64,000 nucleotides of DNA from DAHUXT01 sp036273675 (GCA_036273675.1 DASUHD010000001.1:1-64000); one strand, 5' to 3'; shown: positions 32,418 to 41,970, counted from the stretch's first letter. Notes: generated from the sequence alone by a model not told the origin. Made by a program: numbers and translations.

Positions 32418-35400
32418 ATGGCCGCTCCACACTCAGCGATATGCCCAAGACTGATTGGCCGCGCGGCGTATCTGGAGTCTGTCTCGCTCTTGCTGGGGCA
32501 GATGCGCCAGGGCAATGGACATACCCTTTTACTGGCCGGTGAGGCGGGCATCGGCAAATCGCGACTGATCGCGGAGATCAAGACGGGCATCCGCCGAGAC
32601 ACGGCGCTCGCGCTCCAGGGCAACTGCTTCGAGCCAGATCGCTCCCTCCCCTACGGTCCGCTGATCGACGCCTTGCGGGCGCTGCTCGCCGTCATTCCTC
32701 CGGCAGAGCTGATGCGCGACGCGGGGACGTACGCCACCGAGTACGCGCGGCTACTGCCAGAGCTGGCTGCCTATCTGCCTGCTGACGCCACTGCTCCGTT
32801 GATTAGCCCGAAGCAGGAGAAACGCCGGCTCTTCGAGGCGCTCGTCCAGTTGCTTACCAGACTCGGCGCGCGCCAGCCACTCCTCTTTGTCGCCGAAGAT
32901 ATCCACTGGGCCGACGATACCAGTCTCGAATTTCTCGCTTTCCTCGCGCGGCGGCTCCCGCGCCTGCCGATACTGCTGCTGCTGACCTATCGCAGCGACG
33001 AGCAGCACACGCAACTCCGGCATTTTCTCGCGCAACTCGACCGCGAACGGCTGGCGAGCGAGATCGCGCTTGCCCCACTGACGCCTGCCGAAGTTGAGGA
33101 AATGCTCGTGGTTATCTTCGAGCTACAACGCCCCGTACGCCGTGAATTCCTCGACGCCATGTATAACCTGACCGAAGGAAACCCGTTCTTCATCGAAGAG
33201 GTGCTGCATGCGCTGCTGGCGGATGACGAAATCTATTACAGTGGCGAGGGATGGGAGCGCAGGCCACTCAACGATCTGCATATTCCCCGCAGCGTGCAGG
33301 ACGCCGTCCGGCGGCGCAGCGAACACCTGAGCGGCGCCGCGCGTCGGACCCTGACGTTTGCGGCGGTCGTTGGCCAGCGATTCGAATTCGCGCTGCTCCA
33401 GCATCTCACTGGGTGGGATGAAGCGGCGCTGCTCGATCTGCTCAAAGAACTGATCGCGGCGCAACTGGTGGTCGAGCAGTCCGCCGAGCGTTTCGCCTTC
33501 CGCCATGCGCTGACTCGCCAGGCCGTCTACTCCGAACTGCTGGAGCGCGAGCGCCGGACGATGCACCGCACCATCGCGGCGACGATGGAAGCCCTCTATG
33601 TCGACGAGCTGGAAAGCCATCTGAGTGAGCTGGCGTACCATACTTGTCAGGCAGGAGAATGGGCGCGCTCGCTCGAATACGCGCGTCGGGCCGGCGAACG
33701 CGCGCTGGCGCTCTACGCTCCCCACGCCGCGCTCGAACAGTTCACCCAGGCCGTCACCGCCGCGCATCACCTCGGCGTGCCAGTAGCTCCAGCCATCTAT
33801 CAGGCACGCGCCAGCGCCCACGAGACACTCGGTGATTTCGAGCATGCCCGAAGCGATCTGGAAATCGCGTTAACGCTGGCGCACGAAGGCGACGACACCG
33901 CTACCGAGTGGGACGCGCTGCTCGATCTGGGCCTCCTCTGGGCCGGCCGCGACTATGCCAAAACGGGCGAATATTATGAGCGCGCCCTGGCGCTGGCAGA
34001 AACGCTCGATGAGCCGCTAAAGCGCGCACGCACCTTGAACCGGCTGGCTAACTGGCATCTCAACATGGATGAGCCGCAGACGGCAAAATCCTATCATCGC
34101 GAGGCCCTGACAATCTTTGAAACTACTGGGGACGCACGCGGCGTCGCCGAGACGCTCGACCTGCTATGCATGACGAACATCCTCAGCGACGACCTGATGA
34201 AGGCCATGAGCTATGGGCAGCGCGCGGTAGACATGCTCCGCGCCCTGGATGACCGGCAGCCGCTCTCATCCAGTCTGGTCACGCTGCCCTTCGTGGCGGC
34301 GCTCCGTCAGTCACAGACAATGACCCTCGCACCCTCGACACTGAGCGAGGCGACCCGCAATGTGGAAGAAGGTCTGCGGATCGCGCGCGAGATGGGTTGG
34401 CGGGCGGGGGAGGCGAACGCGCGCTGGGTGCTGGGCCTCTGCATGACCTCCAGCGGCGAATTTGGGCGGGGCGTCACGAACGCTACCGCAGCACTTGCCA
34501 TCGCCGACGACATCGCGCACCGCCAGTGGATGTCAGCAGCTCGTTATGTGTTAGGAGAGTTGGCCTACGAACTCTACGCGCTGTCGCTCGCCCGCGAACA
34601 CCTGGAAAATGGGCTGGCGCTAGCGCAATCTATTGGATCATGGCACTGGATTCGACTCAACGCGGCGCTGCTCGCCGCAACCCACGTGGCGCAGGGTGAT
34701 CTGGTGGCGGCTGAAACAGTACTCGACATGGCGATTCCGCCCGGAATCGCCATGCAGACTGTCGGGCAACGGTTGGCATGGGTGACACGTGGGGAGCTGG
34801 CGCTGGCCCAGGGCAAGCCTGATGTCGCGCGCGACATCGCCAGACGCCTCGCGGGAAACTTGACTCCCACCGGCCAGTTTGCCATGCCATTGGTGGCGCT
34901 GTTGTACGGAAAAGCGCTTACCGCGTTGAGCCGCTACGACGAAGCCGAAGCCTGGTTACGAGCAGCCACACCACAACTCCAGGCGCAGGGCGCGCGGACC
35001 TCACTACGGCGAGCGCTGACCCACCTGGCAGCGCTCTACCAGCACATGGGCCGCGCCGATGACGCCGCACGTAGCGCGAACGAGGCGCGCGAGCTAGCCT
35101 ATCAGTTGGCCGAGACGATCCCCGATGCGGTGCTGCGCGCGGTCTTCCTGCGCCAGAGCCTGGCCAGCCTGCCGACCGAACCAAAGCGTTCGGCGGAAAT
35201 CGCGCGGGCGGCGTCGCTGATGCTGACCGCACGCGAGCGCGAGGTGGCCGCGTTGGTGGCGCAGGGAAAGTCCAACCGCGCTATCGCCGATGAGCTGGTC
35301 ATCAGCGAACGCACCACCGAATCGCACGTCACTAACATCCTGGGCAAGCTGGGGTTTAGCTCACGGGCGCAGATCGCCGCCTGGGCCGTTGATATCGGGC

Positions 35401-35489
35401 TGACACAGCCCGAGGCCAGCAAGAGCAAGACATTGCTGAGCAGACCATCCCATCGCCCGCACCGGCCCTCCACTCGTCGGTCGCGCTGA
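32418..35489 (+). CDS. LAL-type LuxR regulator with AAA ATPase and TPR domains
   Basis: The 1023-residue protein starts with an AAA/adenylate-cyclase-like ATPase: LIGRAAYLESVSLLL, Walker A LLLAGEAGIGKSRL (about residues 37-50) and Walker B PLLFVAEDIHWADDTSLEFL. The middle, about residues 400-900, is helical with TPR-like repeats (ALTLAHEGDDTATEWDALLD and others). The C-terminus is a LuxR/GerE helix-turn-helix, LTAREREVAALVAQGKSNRA then ISERTTESHVTNILGKLGF. Such MalT-like proteins bind an inducer and ATP, then activate target promoters. The protein ends with a basic serine/arginine tail. No metabolic cluster directly tells the target. A triple repeat lies upstream and may be its own binding site. 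Confidence 0.92.
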   Translation: MAAPHSAICPRLIGRAAYLESVSLLLGQMRQGNGHTLLLAGEAGIGKSRLIAEIKTGIRRDTALALQGNCFEPDRSLPYGPLIDALRALLAVIPPAELMRDAGTYATEYARLLPELAAYLPADATAPLISPKQEKRRLFEALVQLLTRLGARQPLLFVAEDIHWADDTSLEFLAFLARRLPRLPILLLLTYRSDEQHTQLRHFLAQLDRERLASEIALAPLTPAEVEEMLVVIFELQRPVRREFLDAMYNLTEGNPFFIEEVLHALLADDEIYYSGEGWERRPLNDLHIPRSVQDAVRRRSEHLSGAARRTLTFAAVVGQRFEFALLQHLTGWDEAALLDLLKELIAAQLVVEQSAERFAFRHALTRQAVYSELLERERRTMHRTIAATMEALYVDELESHLSELAYHTCQAGEWARSLEYARRAGERALALYAPHAALEQFTQAVTAAHHLGVPVAPAIYQARASAHETLGDFEHARSDLEIALTLAHEGDDTATEWDALLDLGLLWAGRDYAKTGEYYERALALAETLDEPLKRARTLNRLANWHLNMDEPQTAKSYHREALTIFETTGDARGVAETLDLLCMTNILSDDLMKAMSYGQRAVDMLRALDDRQPLSSSLVTLPFVAALRQSQTMTLAPSTLSEATRNVEEGLRIAREMGWRAGEANARWVLGLCMTSSGEFGRGVTNATAALAIADDIAHRQWMSAARYVLGELAYELYALSLAREHLENGLALAQSIGSWHWIRLNAALLAATHVAQGDLVAAETVLDMAIPPGIAMQTVGQRLAWVTRGELALAQGKPDVARDIARRLAGNLTPTGQFAMPLVALLYGKALTALSRYDEAEAWLRAATPQLQAQGARTSLRRALTHLAALYQHMGRADDAARSANEARELAYQLAETIPDAVLRAVFLRQSLASLPTEPKRSAEIARAASLMLTAREREVAALVAQGKSNRAIADELVISERTTESHVTNILGKLGFSSRAQIAAWAVDIGLTQPEASKSKTLLSRPSHRPHRPSTRRSR

Positions 35490-35609
35490 TCGCTGATGGT
35501 TGATGTACTTATGCGTCTGCGTCTGTATGTCATCTGTAGCGCGTTTCTCCGTACCACCATCACACGAATCTCCGTACCATCCACGATGGCGCACCCGCTC
35601 TTTCTGGGT

Positions 35610-35648
35610 ACCCTGGGAGTGCGGGTAGGAGACCCCGACTCCCGGGGT
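35610..35648 (+). other. Strong two-part hairpin with AGGAG loop
   Basis: ACCCTGGGAGT pairs with ACTCCCGGGGT (11 pairs including one G-U), then after a 2x2 internal loop GGGT pairs with ACCC, leaving a five-base loop AGGAG. No T-tract follows. It is 120 bases after the LuxR stop and 50 before the next gene. Confidence 0.6.
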
Positions 35649-35699
35649 TAAGCATGGCTCTCTCTGTTGGTTCTCAGCACGAAGAAAGGGTATTGACCT

Positions 35700-36002
35700 A
35701 TGTATGGCACCGTCGCACGCATGCGGGCAAAACCAGGCTCCGAGTCACAACTGGCCGAGCAGATGCGCATCTATGAGGAAGCGCAAGTCGCGGGAGCGGT
35801 CGGCTCCTATATCTATCGGATGGACAACGATCCGAATGAGTATTGGCTTGCGGTCATCTTCAGCAGCAAAGAGGCCTATGTCGCCAATGCGAACAGCCCC
35901 GAGCAGGACGCCCGCTATCGCCAGTTACTCGCGTTGCTGGATGGGCCGCCCGAGTGGCATGACGGCGAGATCACCTATGTCTCCCAGCCGGGACAAAGCT
36001 AG
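35700..36002 (+). CDS. Antibiotic-biosynthesis-monooxygenase-like A/B barrel protein
   Basis: The 100-residue protein is a dimeric alpha/beta-barrel (ABM-like) domain: MYGTVARMRAKPGSESQLAEQM, the central strand YIYRMDNDPNEYWLAVIFSS, and SPEQDARYRQLLALLDGPPEWH. Members act as cofactor-free quinol oxidases or haem-degrading enzymes, or have unknown function. No diagnostic Asn/Trp/His triad for haem degradation is visible, so the role is open. The ribosome site AAAGGG is about 11 bases ahead. The DUF2269-like membrane protein follows 72 bases later on the same strand. Confidence 0.8.
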   Translation: MYGTVARMRAKPGSESQLAEQMRIYEEAQVAGAVGSYIYRMDNDPNEYWLAVIFSSKEAYVANANSPEQDARYRQLLALLDGPPEWHDGEITYVSQPGQS

Positions 36003-36074
36003 AAGTCATCTCTAAGAGGGATCCTGCAAGGCGCCGCCCACGACGCGGCCGACGAGCTAGCGAGGAAGAGCGCA

Positions 36075-36680
36075 ATGACTGACTATTCAATCGTGAAGTT
36101 TCTGCACGTAAGTGGGGCCATTGGCTACTTCGTCGCTCTTGGTACTTTGCTCTTCGGGCTGGCGGCGCTCCGGCGCGCGCGTCGCGTCGAGCATGTACGG
36201 GTGCTCGCCGACCTCGCCAGGCGGCTGACGCCCCTCTTCAACATCAGCATCCTGCTCCTGCTGGCCGCCGGACTCTACATGACCTTCACTGTCTGGAGCT
36301 TCCAGACGGGCTGGATCGCCGTCGCCCTCGTCAGTCTGGCGGTCATCGTACCCGTCGCCGCGGTGACCGTTCAATCCCGCATGCGCGTCATCGCCCAGCT
36401 CGCGCGAGAGACTCCCGATGGGCCGCTGCCTCCCGAACTATTCGCGCGCACCCACGACCCGGTCTTCCTGACCACGCCGCAGACCGCGATGGCGCTGCTG
36501 CTGGGCATCGTCTTCCTGATGACCAACAAGCCGACGCTCTCCGTGGCGATCCTTGTGATGGCGCTCGCGCTTGCCCTCGGGTTGGCTTCGGGCGTGCTCG
36601 TCGCTCGTTCAACGCGTACCGTCGCGCAGGAGCAAGATGTGGCCACCAATGTAGCCGACACGAGTGAGTCAGTAGGATAG
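36075..36680 (+). CDS. DUF2269-like integral membrane protein
   Basis: The 201-residue protein has five hydrophobic segments, beginning VKFLHVSGAIGYFVALGTLL with the early HVxG pattern typical of DUF2269-like proteins, then LFNISILLLLAAGLYMTFTV and WIAVALVSLAVIVPVAAVTV. A loop of about 30 residues (ARETPDGPLPPELFARTHDP) precedes the last two helices. The histidine in the first helix could hold a cofactor, but no haem motif can be shown. Function is unknown. GAGGAAGAG precedes the ATG at 36075. It may be co-transcribed with the A/B-barrel gene. Confidence 0.78.
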   Translation: MTDYSIVKFLHVSGAIGYFVALGTLLFGLAALRRARRVEHVRVLADLARRLTPLFNISILLLLAAGLYMTFTVWSFQTGWIAVALVSLAVIVPVAAVTVQSRMRVIAQLARETPDGPLPPELFARTHDPVFLTTPQTAMALLLGIVFLMTNKPTLSVAILVMALALALGLASGVLVARSTRTVAQEQDVATNVADTSESVG

Positions 36681-36882
36681 CCGAGAGCCGAGCGCGACGA
36701 TACAGGCGAATCGCGGCTGCTCAAGCTACAACGGTATGGCGCGACCAGTATCGTGTATGAGATGACTCGTAGCCCACACTAGCCAAACCACACAGTATGT
36801 ACAGCAGGCGTGTGTCTCTAGTGGTCGCACGCTGAGGGGAGTGTTGCGCCCAAAACGGCGCGGAGGGAGGAGATCACGAGCT

Positions 36883-38283
36883 ATGGCAACATCCTCAACC
36901 ACAGGACAGCAAACGCTGGATCGCGGACAACTCGATGCGCTGCGGAGCAAGATCCGTGGCGAAATTATTCTGCCGGATGACGCCGCCTATGATGAGGCGC
37001 GGCATGTCTTCAACGCGATGATCGATCGCCATCCGGCGGTCATCGTGCGCTGCAACGATGTCGCCGATGTCATCAGCGCGGTCAATTTCGGGCGCCAAGC
37101 ACAGCTCAACGTCTCGGTGCGCGGCGGCAGCCACAACGTCACCGGATTCGCGGTGAATGATGGTGGATTGGTGATTGACCTCTCGCACATGCGCAGTGTC
37201 TGGGTCGATCTTGAGCAGCGTATCGCCCGCATCGAGGGCGGCGCGACCTGGGGCGATGTCGATCACGCGACGCATGCCTTTGGCCTGGCGGCGCCCGCGG
37301 GCATTATCTCCACCACGGGCGTGGGCCTGCTGCTGGGCGGCGGCATCGGCTACCTCACCCGCCCATATGGCCTGAGCTGCGACAACCTGCTCTCGGCGGA
37401 TATCGTGCTGGCCAACGGAACGCTGGTGACAGCCAGCCCCGACCACAACCCTGATCTGTTCTGGGCGCTGCGTGGCGGCGGCGGCAACTTCGGCGTGGTC
37501 ACCTCGCTCACACTGCAACTGCACCCGGTGGACACCGTCATCGGCGGGCCGATCCTCTACCCCATCGAAAAGTGCCGCGAGGCGTTGCAGCTCTTCCGTG
37601 AGACGATGGCTTCCACGCCCGAAGACTTCAACGCGTTCTTCGCGTTCCTGATCGTGCCTGACGTACCCGCCTTCCCGGAAGCGCTTCGTAACCAGCGTGT
37701 CTGCGGCATCGTCGTCTGCTATACTGGCCCCCAGGAGCAGGCGGAAGGGTTGCTCAAGCCGCTACGGGACTTCGGGCCTGCGCTGGATGCTATCGGGCCA
37801 CTACCCCTGCCGATGCTGAATAGCATGTTCGACTTTACGATGCCGGTCGGCAAGCTCCATCACTATTGGAAAGCTGACTACATCAATGAACTGAGCGACG
37901 CCGCCATCGATGTCCATGCCCAATTCGGGCCGCAGACGCCCTACGGCTCCTCGGCCATGCACATCTATTCCACTGGCGGCGCAGCACAACGGGTCAAGCC
38001 TGACGAGACCGCCTACAGCTACCGTGACGCCAACTTCGTGCATATCATCCTGGCGGCGGGCGAAGATCCCGCCGACACGCCACGCGGCAGGCAGTGGGTG
38101 CGTGACTACTGGGAGGCGCTGCATCCCCTCTCGGCGGGCGGGGCATACGTCAACTTCCTGATGGATGAAGGCGACGAGCGTATCCGCGCGACCTACCGCG
38201 ATAACTACGACCGCCTGGTAGCTGTCAAGCGCCAGTATGACCCAACCAATCTTTTCAACCAGAACCAGAACATCCGGCCTTGA
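36883..38283 (+). CDS. Berberine-bridge-type FAD-binding oxidoreductase
   Basis: The 466-residue protein has the FAD_binding_4 domain: HPAVIVRCNDVADVISAVNF, then VSVRGGSHNVTGFAVNDGG with the His expected to link covalently to FAD. TRPYGLSCDNLLSADIVLAN contains a Cys at the site of the second, cysteinyl link seen in bicovalent flavoenzymes. The C-terminal BBE motif is YRDNYDRLVAVKRQYDPTNLFNQNQNI (quoted in part; key Tyr, Asp-Pro, Asn-x-Phe). Relatives oxidise sugars, alkaloids or polyketides with oxygen. There is no signal peptide. The ATG at 36883 has GGAGGAG 9 bases upstream. The haloalkane dehalogenase gene follows after a hairpin repeat. Confidence 0.92.
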   Translation: MATSSTTGQQTLDRGQLDALRSKIRGEIILPDDAAYDEARHVFNAMIDRHPAVIVRCNDVADVISAVNFGRQAQLNVSVRGGSHNVTGFAVNDGGLVIDLSHMRSVWVDLEQRIARIEGGATWGDVDHATHAFGLAAPAGIISTTGVGLLLGGGIGYLTRPYGLSCDNLLSADIVLANGTLVTASPDHNPDLFWALRGGGGNFGVVTSLTLQLHPVDTVIGGPILYPIEKCREALQLFRETMASTPEDFNAFFAFLIVPDVPAFPEALRNQRVCGIVVCYTGPQEQAEGLLKPLRDFGPALDAIGPLPLPMLNSMFDFTMPVGKLHHYWKADYINELSDAAIDVHAQFGPQTPYGSSAMHIYSTGGAAQRVKPDETAYSYRDANFVHIILAAGEDPADTPRGRQWVRDYWEALHPLSAGGAYVNFLMDEGDERIRATYRDNYDRLVAVKRQYDPTNLFNQNQNIRP

Positions 38284-38295
38284 TTGACAGAGGTC

Positions 38296-38330
38296 TCACC
38301 CTAACCCCCTCTCCCACAGGAGAGGGGGTT
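38296..38330 (-). repeat. Dispersed GC-rich hairpin element, copy D
   Basis: TCACCCTAACCCCCTCTCC, CACA, GGAGAGGGGGTT. The perfect 12-bp stem (38303-38314 with 38319-38330) sits just after the BBE gene stop. The element is the reverse complement of copy B and shares the GGTGAG tail. It may double as a terminator. Confidence 0.85.
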
Positions 38331-38434
38331 ATCTATGCGCTCGCCTGCCCGGCTGTTGTATGCTGCACCCAAACCATTTGGCGTCCAGGTGTTGGACGCC
38401 CCACCGTGAGGACATCAGCCGGGGAGGGAAGATC

Positions 38435-39322
38435 GTGGAAATTCTGCGCACGCCCGATGAGCGCTTCGCCAACCTGCCAGATTATCCATTCGCGCCGCAC
38501 TATATCGAAGTCGATGGCGTCCGTATTCACTATCTGGACGAAGGGCCAGCGGACGCCGCGCCGGTGCTGTTGATGCATGGCGAGCCTTCGTGGTCGTTTC
38601 TCTACCGCAAGATGATCCCGCCACTCACCGCCGCTGGCCGTCGAGTCATCGCGCCCGATCTCGTTGGCTTCGGGCGCTCCGATAAGCCCTCTGCGCGTGA
38701 GGACTACACCTACCAGCGGCATGTAGACTGGATGACTGGGCTGCTCACCGGACTGGACCTGAGCGACGTAACGCTCTTCGGCCAGGATTGGGGCGGGCTG
38801 ATTGGCCTGCGGCTGGCGGCGGAAAACGAGGAACGCTTCGCCCGAATCATCGCGGCGAATACCTTCCTGCCGACGGGTGACATCCCACCGGGACGCGCCT
38901 TCCTCCGCTGGCAGCAGCTATCGCAGGAGACGCCAGACTTTCGCGCGGGCGAGATCGTGAAGGGCGGGTGCAAGAGCGAGCTACCAGACGCGGTGGTTGC
39001 CGCCTACGATGCGCCATTTCCCGACGAGCGCTATCTAGCGGGCGCGCGCCAGTTCCCGATGATCGTACCCATCTCGCCAGACGATCCCGCCGCCCCAGCC
39101 AATCGCGCGGCGTGGGAGGCGCTTCGGCGCTGGCAGAAGCCATTTCTCTGTACGTTTAGCGACCGCGATCCGATCACCCGTGGCGGGGCGCGCTACTTCC
39201 AGGAGGCCGTGCCGGGCGCGCAGGGCCAGCCCCACACGACGATCACGGGCGCGGGTCATTTTCTCCAGGAAGATCGCGGCGAAGACCTGGCGCAAGTTAT
39301 CGTCGGCTTCCTGGCGCGATAG
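38435..39322 (+). CDS. dhmA: Haloalkane dehalogenase, DhmA type
   Basis: The 295-residue alpha/beta hydrolase cleaves carbon-halogen bonds hydrolytically. The whole sequence tracks the DhmA/DhlA group: LRTPDERFANLPDYPFAPHY, the oxyanion segment LMHGEPSWSFLYRKMI, and nucleophile Asp118 in GQDWGG with the halide-binding Trp119 next to it. The catalytic acid is probably Asp245 (SDRDPIT) and the base His275 (GAGHFLQED). An Asp nucleophile followed by Trp separates it from epoxide hydrolases and esterases. The start is the GTG at 38435 with GGGGAGGG 7 bases upstream. Whether the natural substrate is halogenated is not shown. Confidence 0.92.
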   Translation: MEILRTPDERFANLPDYPFAPHYIEVDGVRIHYLDEGPADAAPVLLMHGEPSWSFLYRKMIPPLTAAGRRVIAPDLVGFGRSDKPSAREDYTYQRHVDWMTGLLTGLDLSDVTLFGQDWGGLIGLRLAAENEERFARIIAANTFLPTGDIPPGRAFLRWQQLSQETPDFRAGEIVKGGCKSELPDAVVAAYDAPFPDERYLAGARQFPMIVPISPDDPAAPANRAAWEALRRWQKPFLCTFSDRDPITRGGARYFQEAVPGAQGQPHTTITGAGHFLQEDRGEDLAQVIVGFLAR

Positions 39323-39451
39323 AGAGACGCGAATCGAGCATCATATCTTGCGGCCATGGATGACATCGGTATAGACTGACGCGGAGATACCCATCGATTG
39401 ATAGAGTGAGAGTGCGGCGACACCCGCATGAGGTAAGAAACGGCGTAGCGC

Positions 39452-41914
39452 ATGATCGATCTGCCCGTGCCACTGACGAGCTTCATCGGACGCGAACGCG
39501 ACCAGGGCGCCGTGCGCGACCTGCTGGCTGAATCGCGGCTGGTGACATTGGTAGGGCCGGGCGGCTGCGGCAAGACACGCCTGGCTCTACAGATGGCGCA
39601 CGATCTGGCAGCCGCGGGCGACGATAGCATCTGCTGGGTGGACCTCGCGCCACTCGCCGATCCCGCGCTCGTCGCGCAGACAGTGGCCGCGTCACTGGGT
39701 ATCGCCGAGCAACCTGATACTCCCATTGCCCAGACGCTCTGCGAAGGGTTGCGTGCTCGTTCCGTTCTGCTTATCCTCGATAATTGCGAGCATCTCATCG
39801 CCGCCTGCGCGAATTTGGCAGAACAGGCGCTGCAATCGTGTCCGCATGTCCGCGTTCTCATTACCAGTCGTGAGGCGCTCAACGTGGCCGGAGAGATGAT
39901 CTGGCCTGTGACCGGGCTTGCTCTGCCCGACGCCTTTCTTCTGCCGTCGCTCGATGGACTGTTGGAGTATGAAGCTGTCCGGTTATTCGTGGCACGCGCC
40001 GTCGCCGTACAACCCACTTTCACGCCACTGCAGGACGACCTGTTACCCCTCACGCACATCTGCCTCCGCCTGGATGGCATCCCACTGGCTATCGAACTGG
40101 CGGCTGCGCGAGTGCGCGTTCTCTCGCTAGGGGAGATTGACGAACGGCTGGACGACGCCACCAGACTGCTCACCAGTGGCAGCCGGAAAGCGTCGCCACA
40201 CCAGCGGACATTGCGCGCCTCACTGGACTGGAGCTATAACCTCCTGACACCAGACGAGCGGACATTTTTGCGCTGCCTCTCCGTCTTCGCCGCCAGTTGG
40301 GATCTGCCAGCAGCGGAGCTTGTCACTGTGGGCGTTATTAGCCCGTCAGCCGATCCGCTCGACCTGCTCGCGCGGCTGATCGAGAAGTCGCTCGTACTCC
40401 GGCTCGAAGGGTCCGGAGGAACGCGCTACCGGCTGCAGGAGGTCGTACGACAATACGCCTGGAGTCTGGTCGTAGACCTCGATGAAGAAGAGATGCTGCG
40501 CGCGCGGCGCCGCTCATGGTGTCTGGCGCTGGTCGAACAGGCGTCAACCGCTCTGGTCAGCCCCGACCCGTCTGCCTGGCTGGATCGCCTGGAGATGGCG
40601 CATGATGATATCCGCGCGGCGCTCCGCTGGTCGCTGCTGCGTAACGAGGGCGAAGTCGCACTGGACCTGGCGGCGCCTATCTGGCGTTTCTGGCTCTTTC
40701 GCGGCTATCTGAGCGAGGGACGACGCTGGCTGGAAGAGGCGCTCGCCGCCACAGGCGCAGATGGCATAACACCCAGTCGGGCTGAGGCCGCCCTCGGCGC
40801 TGGCGTGCTTGCGAATTTTCAGGCCGACTACGATCGCGCACGTGAACTCTGTGAGATGTGCATCGAGTACTCAACAACGCTGGCAGACCGCCGGAGGGTA
40901 GGCTTCGGGCTATTGACCCTGGCGAACGTGAAGAGCGAGATGGGCGATTATGAGGTCGCAGCGCGCACGTATGAGGAATCGCTGGCCGCGCTCCGCGACC
41001 AGAACGACCATCGCGCGACCGCCATGGCGCTCGGCGAGCTATCTCTTGCGCTGCTCTACCTGGGTGAAGCTGACCGTGCCGAGGACGCCTCTCAGGAGAG
41101 CATTGCCATGTATCACCTGACGAATAACAGGCAGGGTCTGGCAGGCTCGCTGACCGATCTCGCCATCATCCTATTGGCCCGACAGGAATACGAGCGGGCC
41201 TATGAGCTATGCGCAGAAAGCCTCGCCATACGCCGCGCGCTCGGCGATAAGGGCGGATGCGCCCACACGCTGATGGTGCTGGCCTGGGTGGCGACCGCAC
41301 AAGGGAAGCTCCCTCAGGCTATCATCGCCTGTAAGGAGAGTCTGGCGATACGCGAAGCGACGGGAGACCGAAAAGGAATCGCTCAGGCGCTCGAGGGGCT
41401 GGCGCGCATCGCGAATATCGCTGGCGATCCGACCGGCGCGGTGCGACTGCTGTCAGCCGCCAGTCGCCTGCGCGCCGGCGCTGGTTCGCTGCCAGCGCCA
41501 ACCGAGCGCGCCGAAATCGAGCGGGTGGCCGCGCAACTTCGCTCCCAGCTGGGCGAGAGCGCCTTTGACTCGGCCTGGTCAGAGGGGACGGCGGCGTCAT
41601 CTCAGCGAACCATGGACGAGGCACGCACATTCAATATATTCGACGCAGCCGATCCGCCAGGCGCTCCGGATGCGCCAGACACGGCAGCAGTGAAGCCAGG
41701 GAGCACACAGGTGGCGGACACCTTCGGCCTGACCGCGCGCGAGCGTGAGGTGTTGCAACTCGTGACTCAGGGGCTTACCTACGCCCAGATGGCCGAACAG
41801 CTCATCATCAGCCCTCGCACTGTTGATACCCATTTGCGCTCGATCTACGGCAAACTGGGAGTGACCTCACGCAGCGCCGCCACACGTGTCGCACTGGAAA
41901 ATCGCCTCATCTAG
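39452..41914 (+). CDS. LuxR-type regulator with NB-ARC-like ATPase and TPR domains
   Basis: The 820-residue protein belongs to the STAND group: PLTSFIGRERDQGAVRDLL, Walker A LVTLVGPGGCGKTRLAL (about residues 29-45), Walker B SVLLILDNCEHLI, and the sensor strand VRVLITSREALN. A winged-helix region (LRASLDWSYNLLTPDERTFL) and TPR-like repeats (about residues 440-680) follow. The C-terminus is a LuxR helix-turn-helix, FGLTAREREVLQLVTQGLTY then ISPRTVDTHLRSIYGKLGV. It differs in ATPase class from the other giant LuxR at 32418. It lies 129 bases after dhmA and may sense the same compound, which is conjecture. The ribosome site is weak. Confidence 0.92.
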   Translation: MIDLPVPLTSFIGRERDQGAVRDLLAESRLVTLVGPGGCGKTRLALQMAHDLAAAGDDSICWVDLAPLADPALVAQTVAASLGIAEQPDTPIAQTLCEGLRARSVLLILDNCEHLIAACANLAEQALQSCPHVRVLITSREALNVAGEMIWPVTGLALPDAFLLPSLDGLLEYEAVRLFVARAVAVQPTFTPLQDDLLPLTHICLRLDGIPLAIELAAARVRVLSLGEIDERLDDATRLLTSGSRKASPHQRTLRASLDWSYNLLTPDERTFLRCLSVFAASWDLPAAELVTVGVISPSADPLDLLARLIEKSLVLRLEGSGGTRYRLQEVVRQYAWSLVVDLDEEEMLRARRRSWCLALVEQASTALVSPDPSAWLDRLEMAHDDIRAALRWSLLRNEGEVALDLAAPIWRFWLFRGYLSEGRRWLEEALAATGADGITPSRAEAALGAGVLANFQADYDRARELCEMCIEYSTTLADRRRVGFGLLTLANVKSEMGDYEVAARTYEESLAALRDQNDHRATAMALGELSLALLYLGEADRAEDASQESIAMYHLTNNRQGLAGSLTDLAIILLARQEYERAYELCAESLAIRRALGDKGGCAHTLMVLAWVATAQGKLPQAIIACKESLAIREATGDRKGIAQALEGLARIANIAGDPTGAVRLLSAASRLRAGAGSLPAPTERAEIERVAAQLRSQLGESAFDSAWSEGTAASSQRTMDEARTFNIFDAADPPGAPDAPDTAAVKPGSTQVADTFGLTAREREVLQLVTQGLTYAQMAEQLIISPRTVDTHLRSIYGKLGVTSRSAATRVALENRLI

Positions 41915-41937
41915 CATGGCAGTGAGGAAAGTTCCCT

Positions 41938-41970
41938 AGGGAAGCATCAGGGAAGCATCAGGGAAGCATC
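41938..41970 (+). repeat. Three tandem 11-bp repeats after second LuxR gene
   Basis: AGGGAAGCATC is repeated three times exactly. It lies 23 bases after the LuxR stop and about 195 before the A/B-barrel gene at 42165. TACAAT at 42052 could be that gene's -10. The period is one helical turn, as at 32347. Confidence 0.8.

Noticed and set aside
39256..40173. 305-codon frame on the minus strand across dhmA and the second LuxR gene
   Set aside because: High-GC antisense shadow with Ser/Arg-rich nonsense composition, no ribosome site, and it overlaps two well-supported genes.
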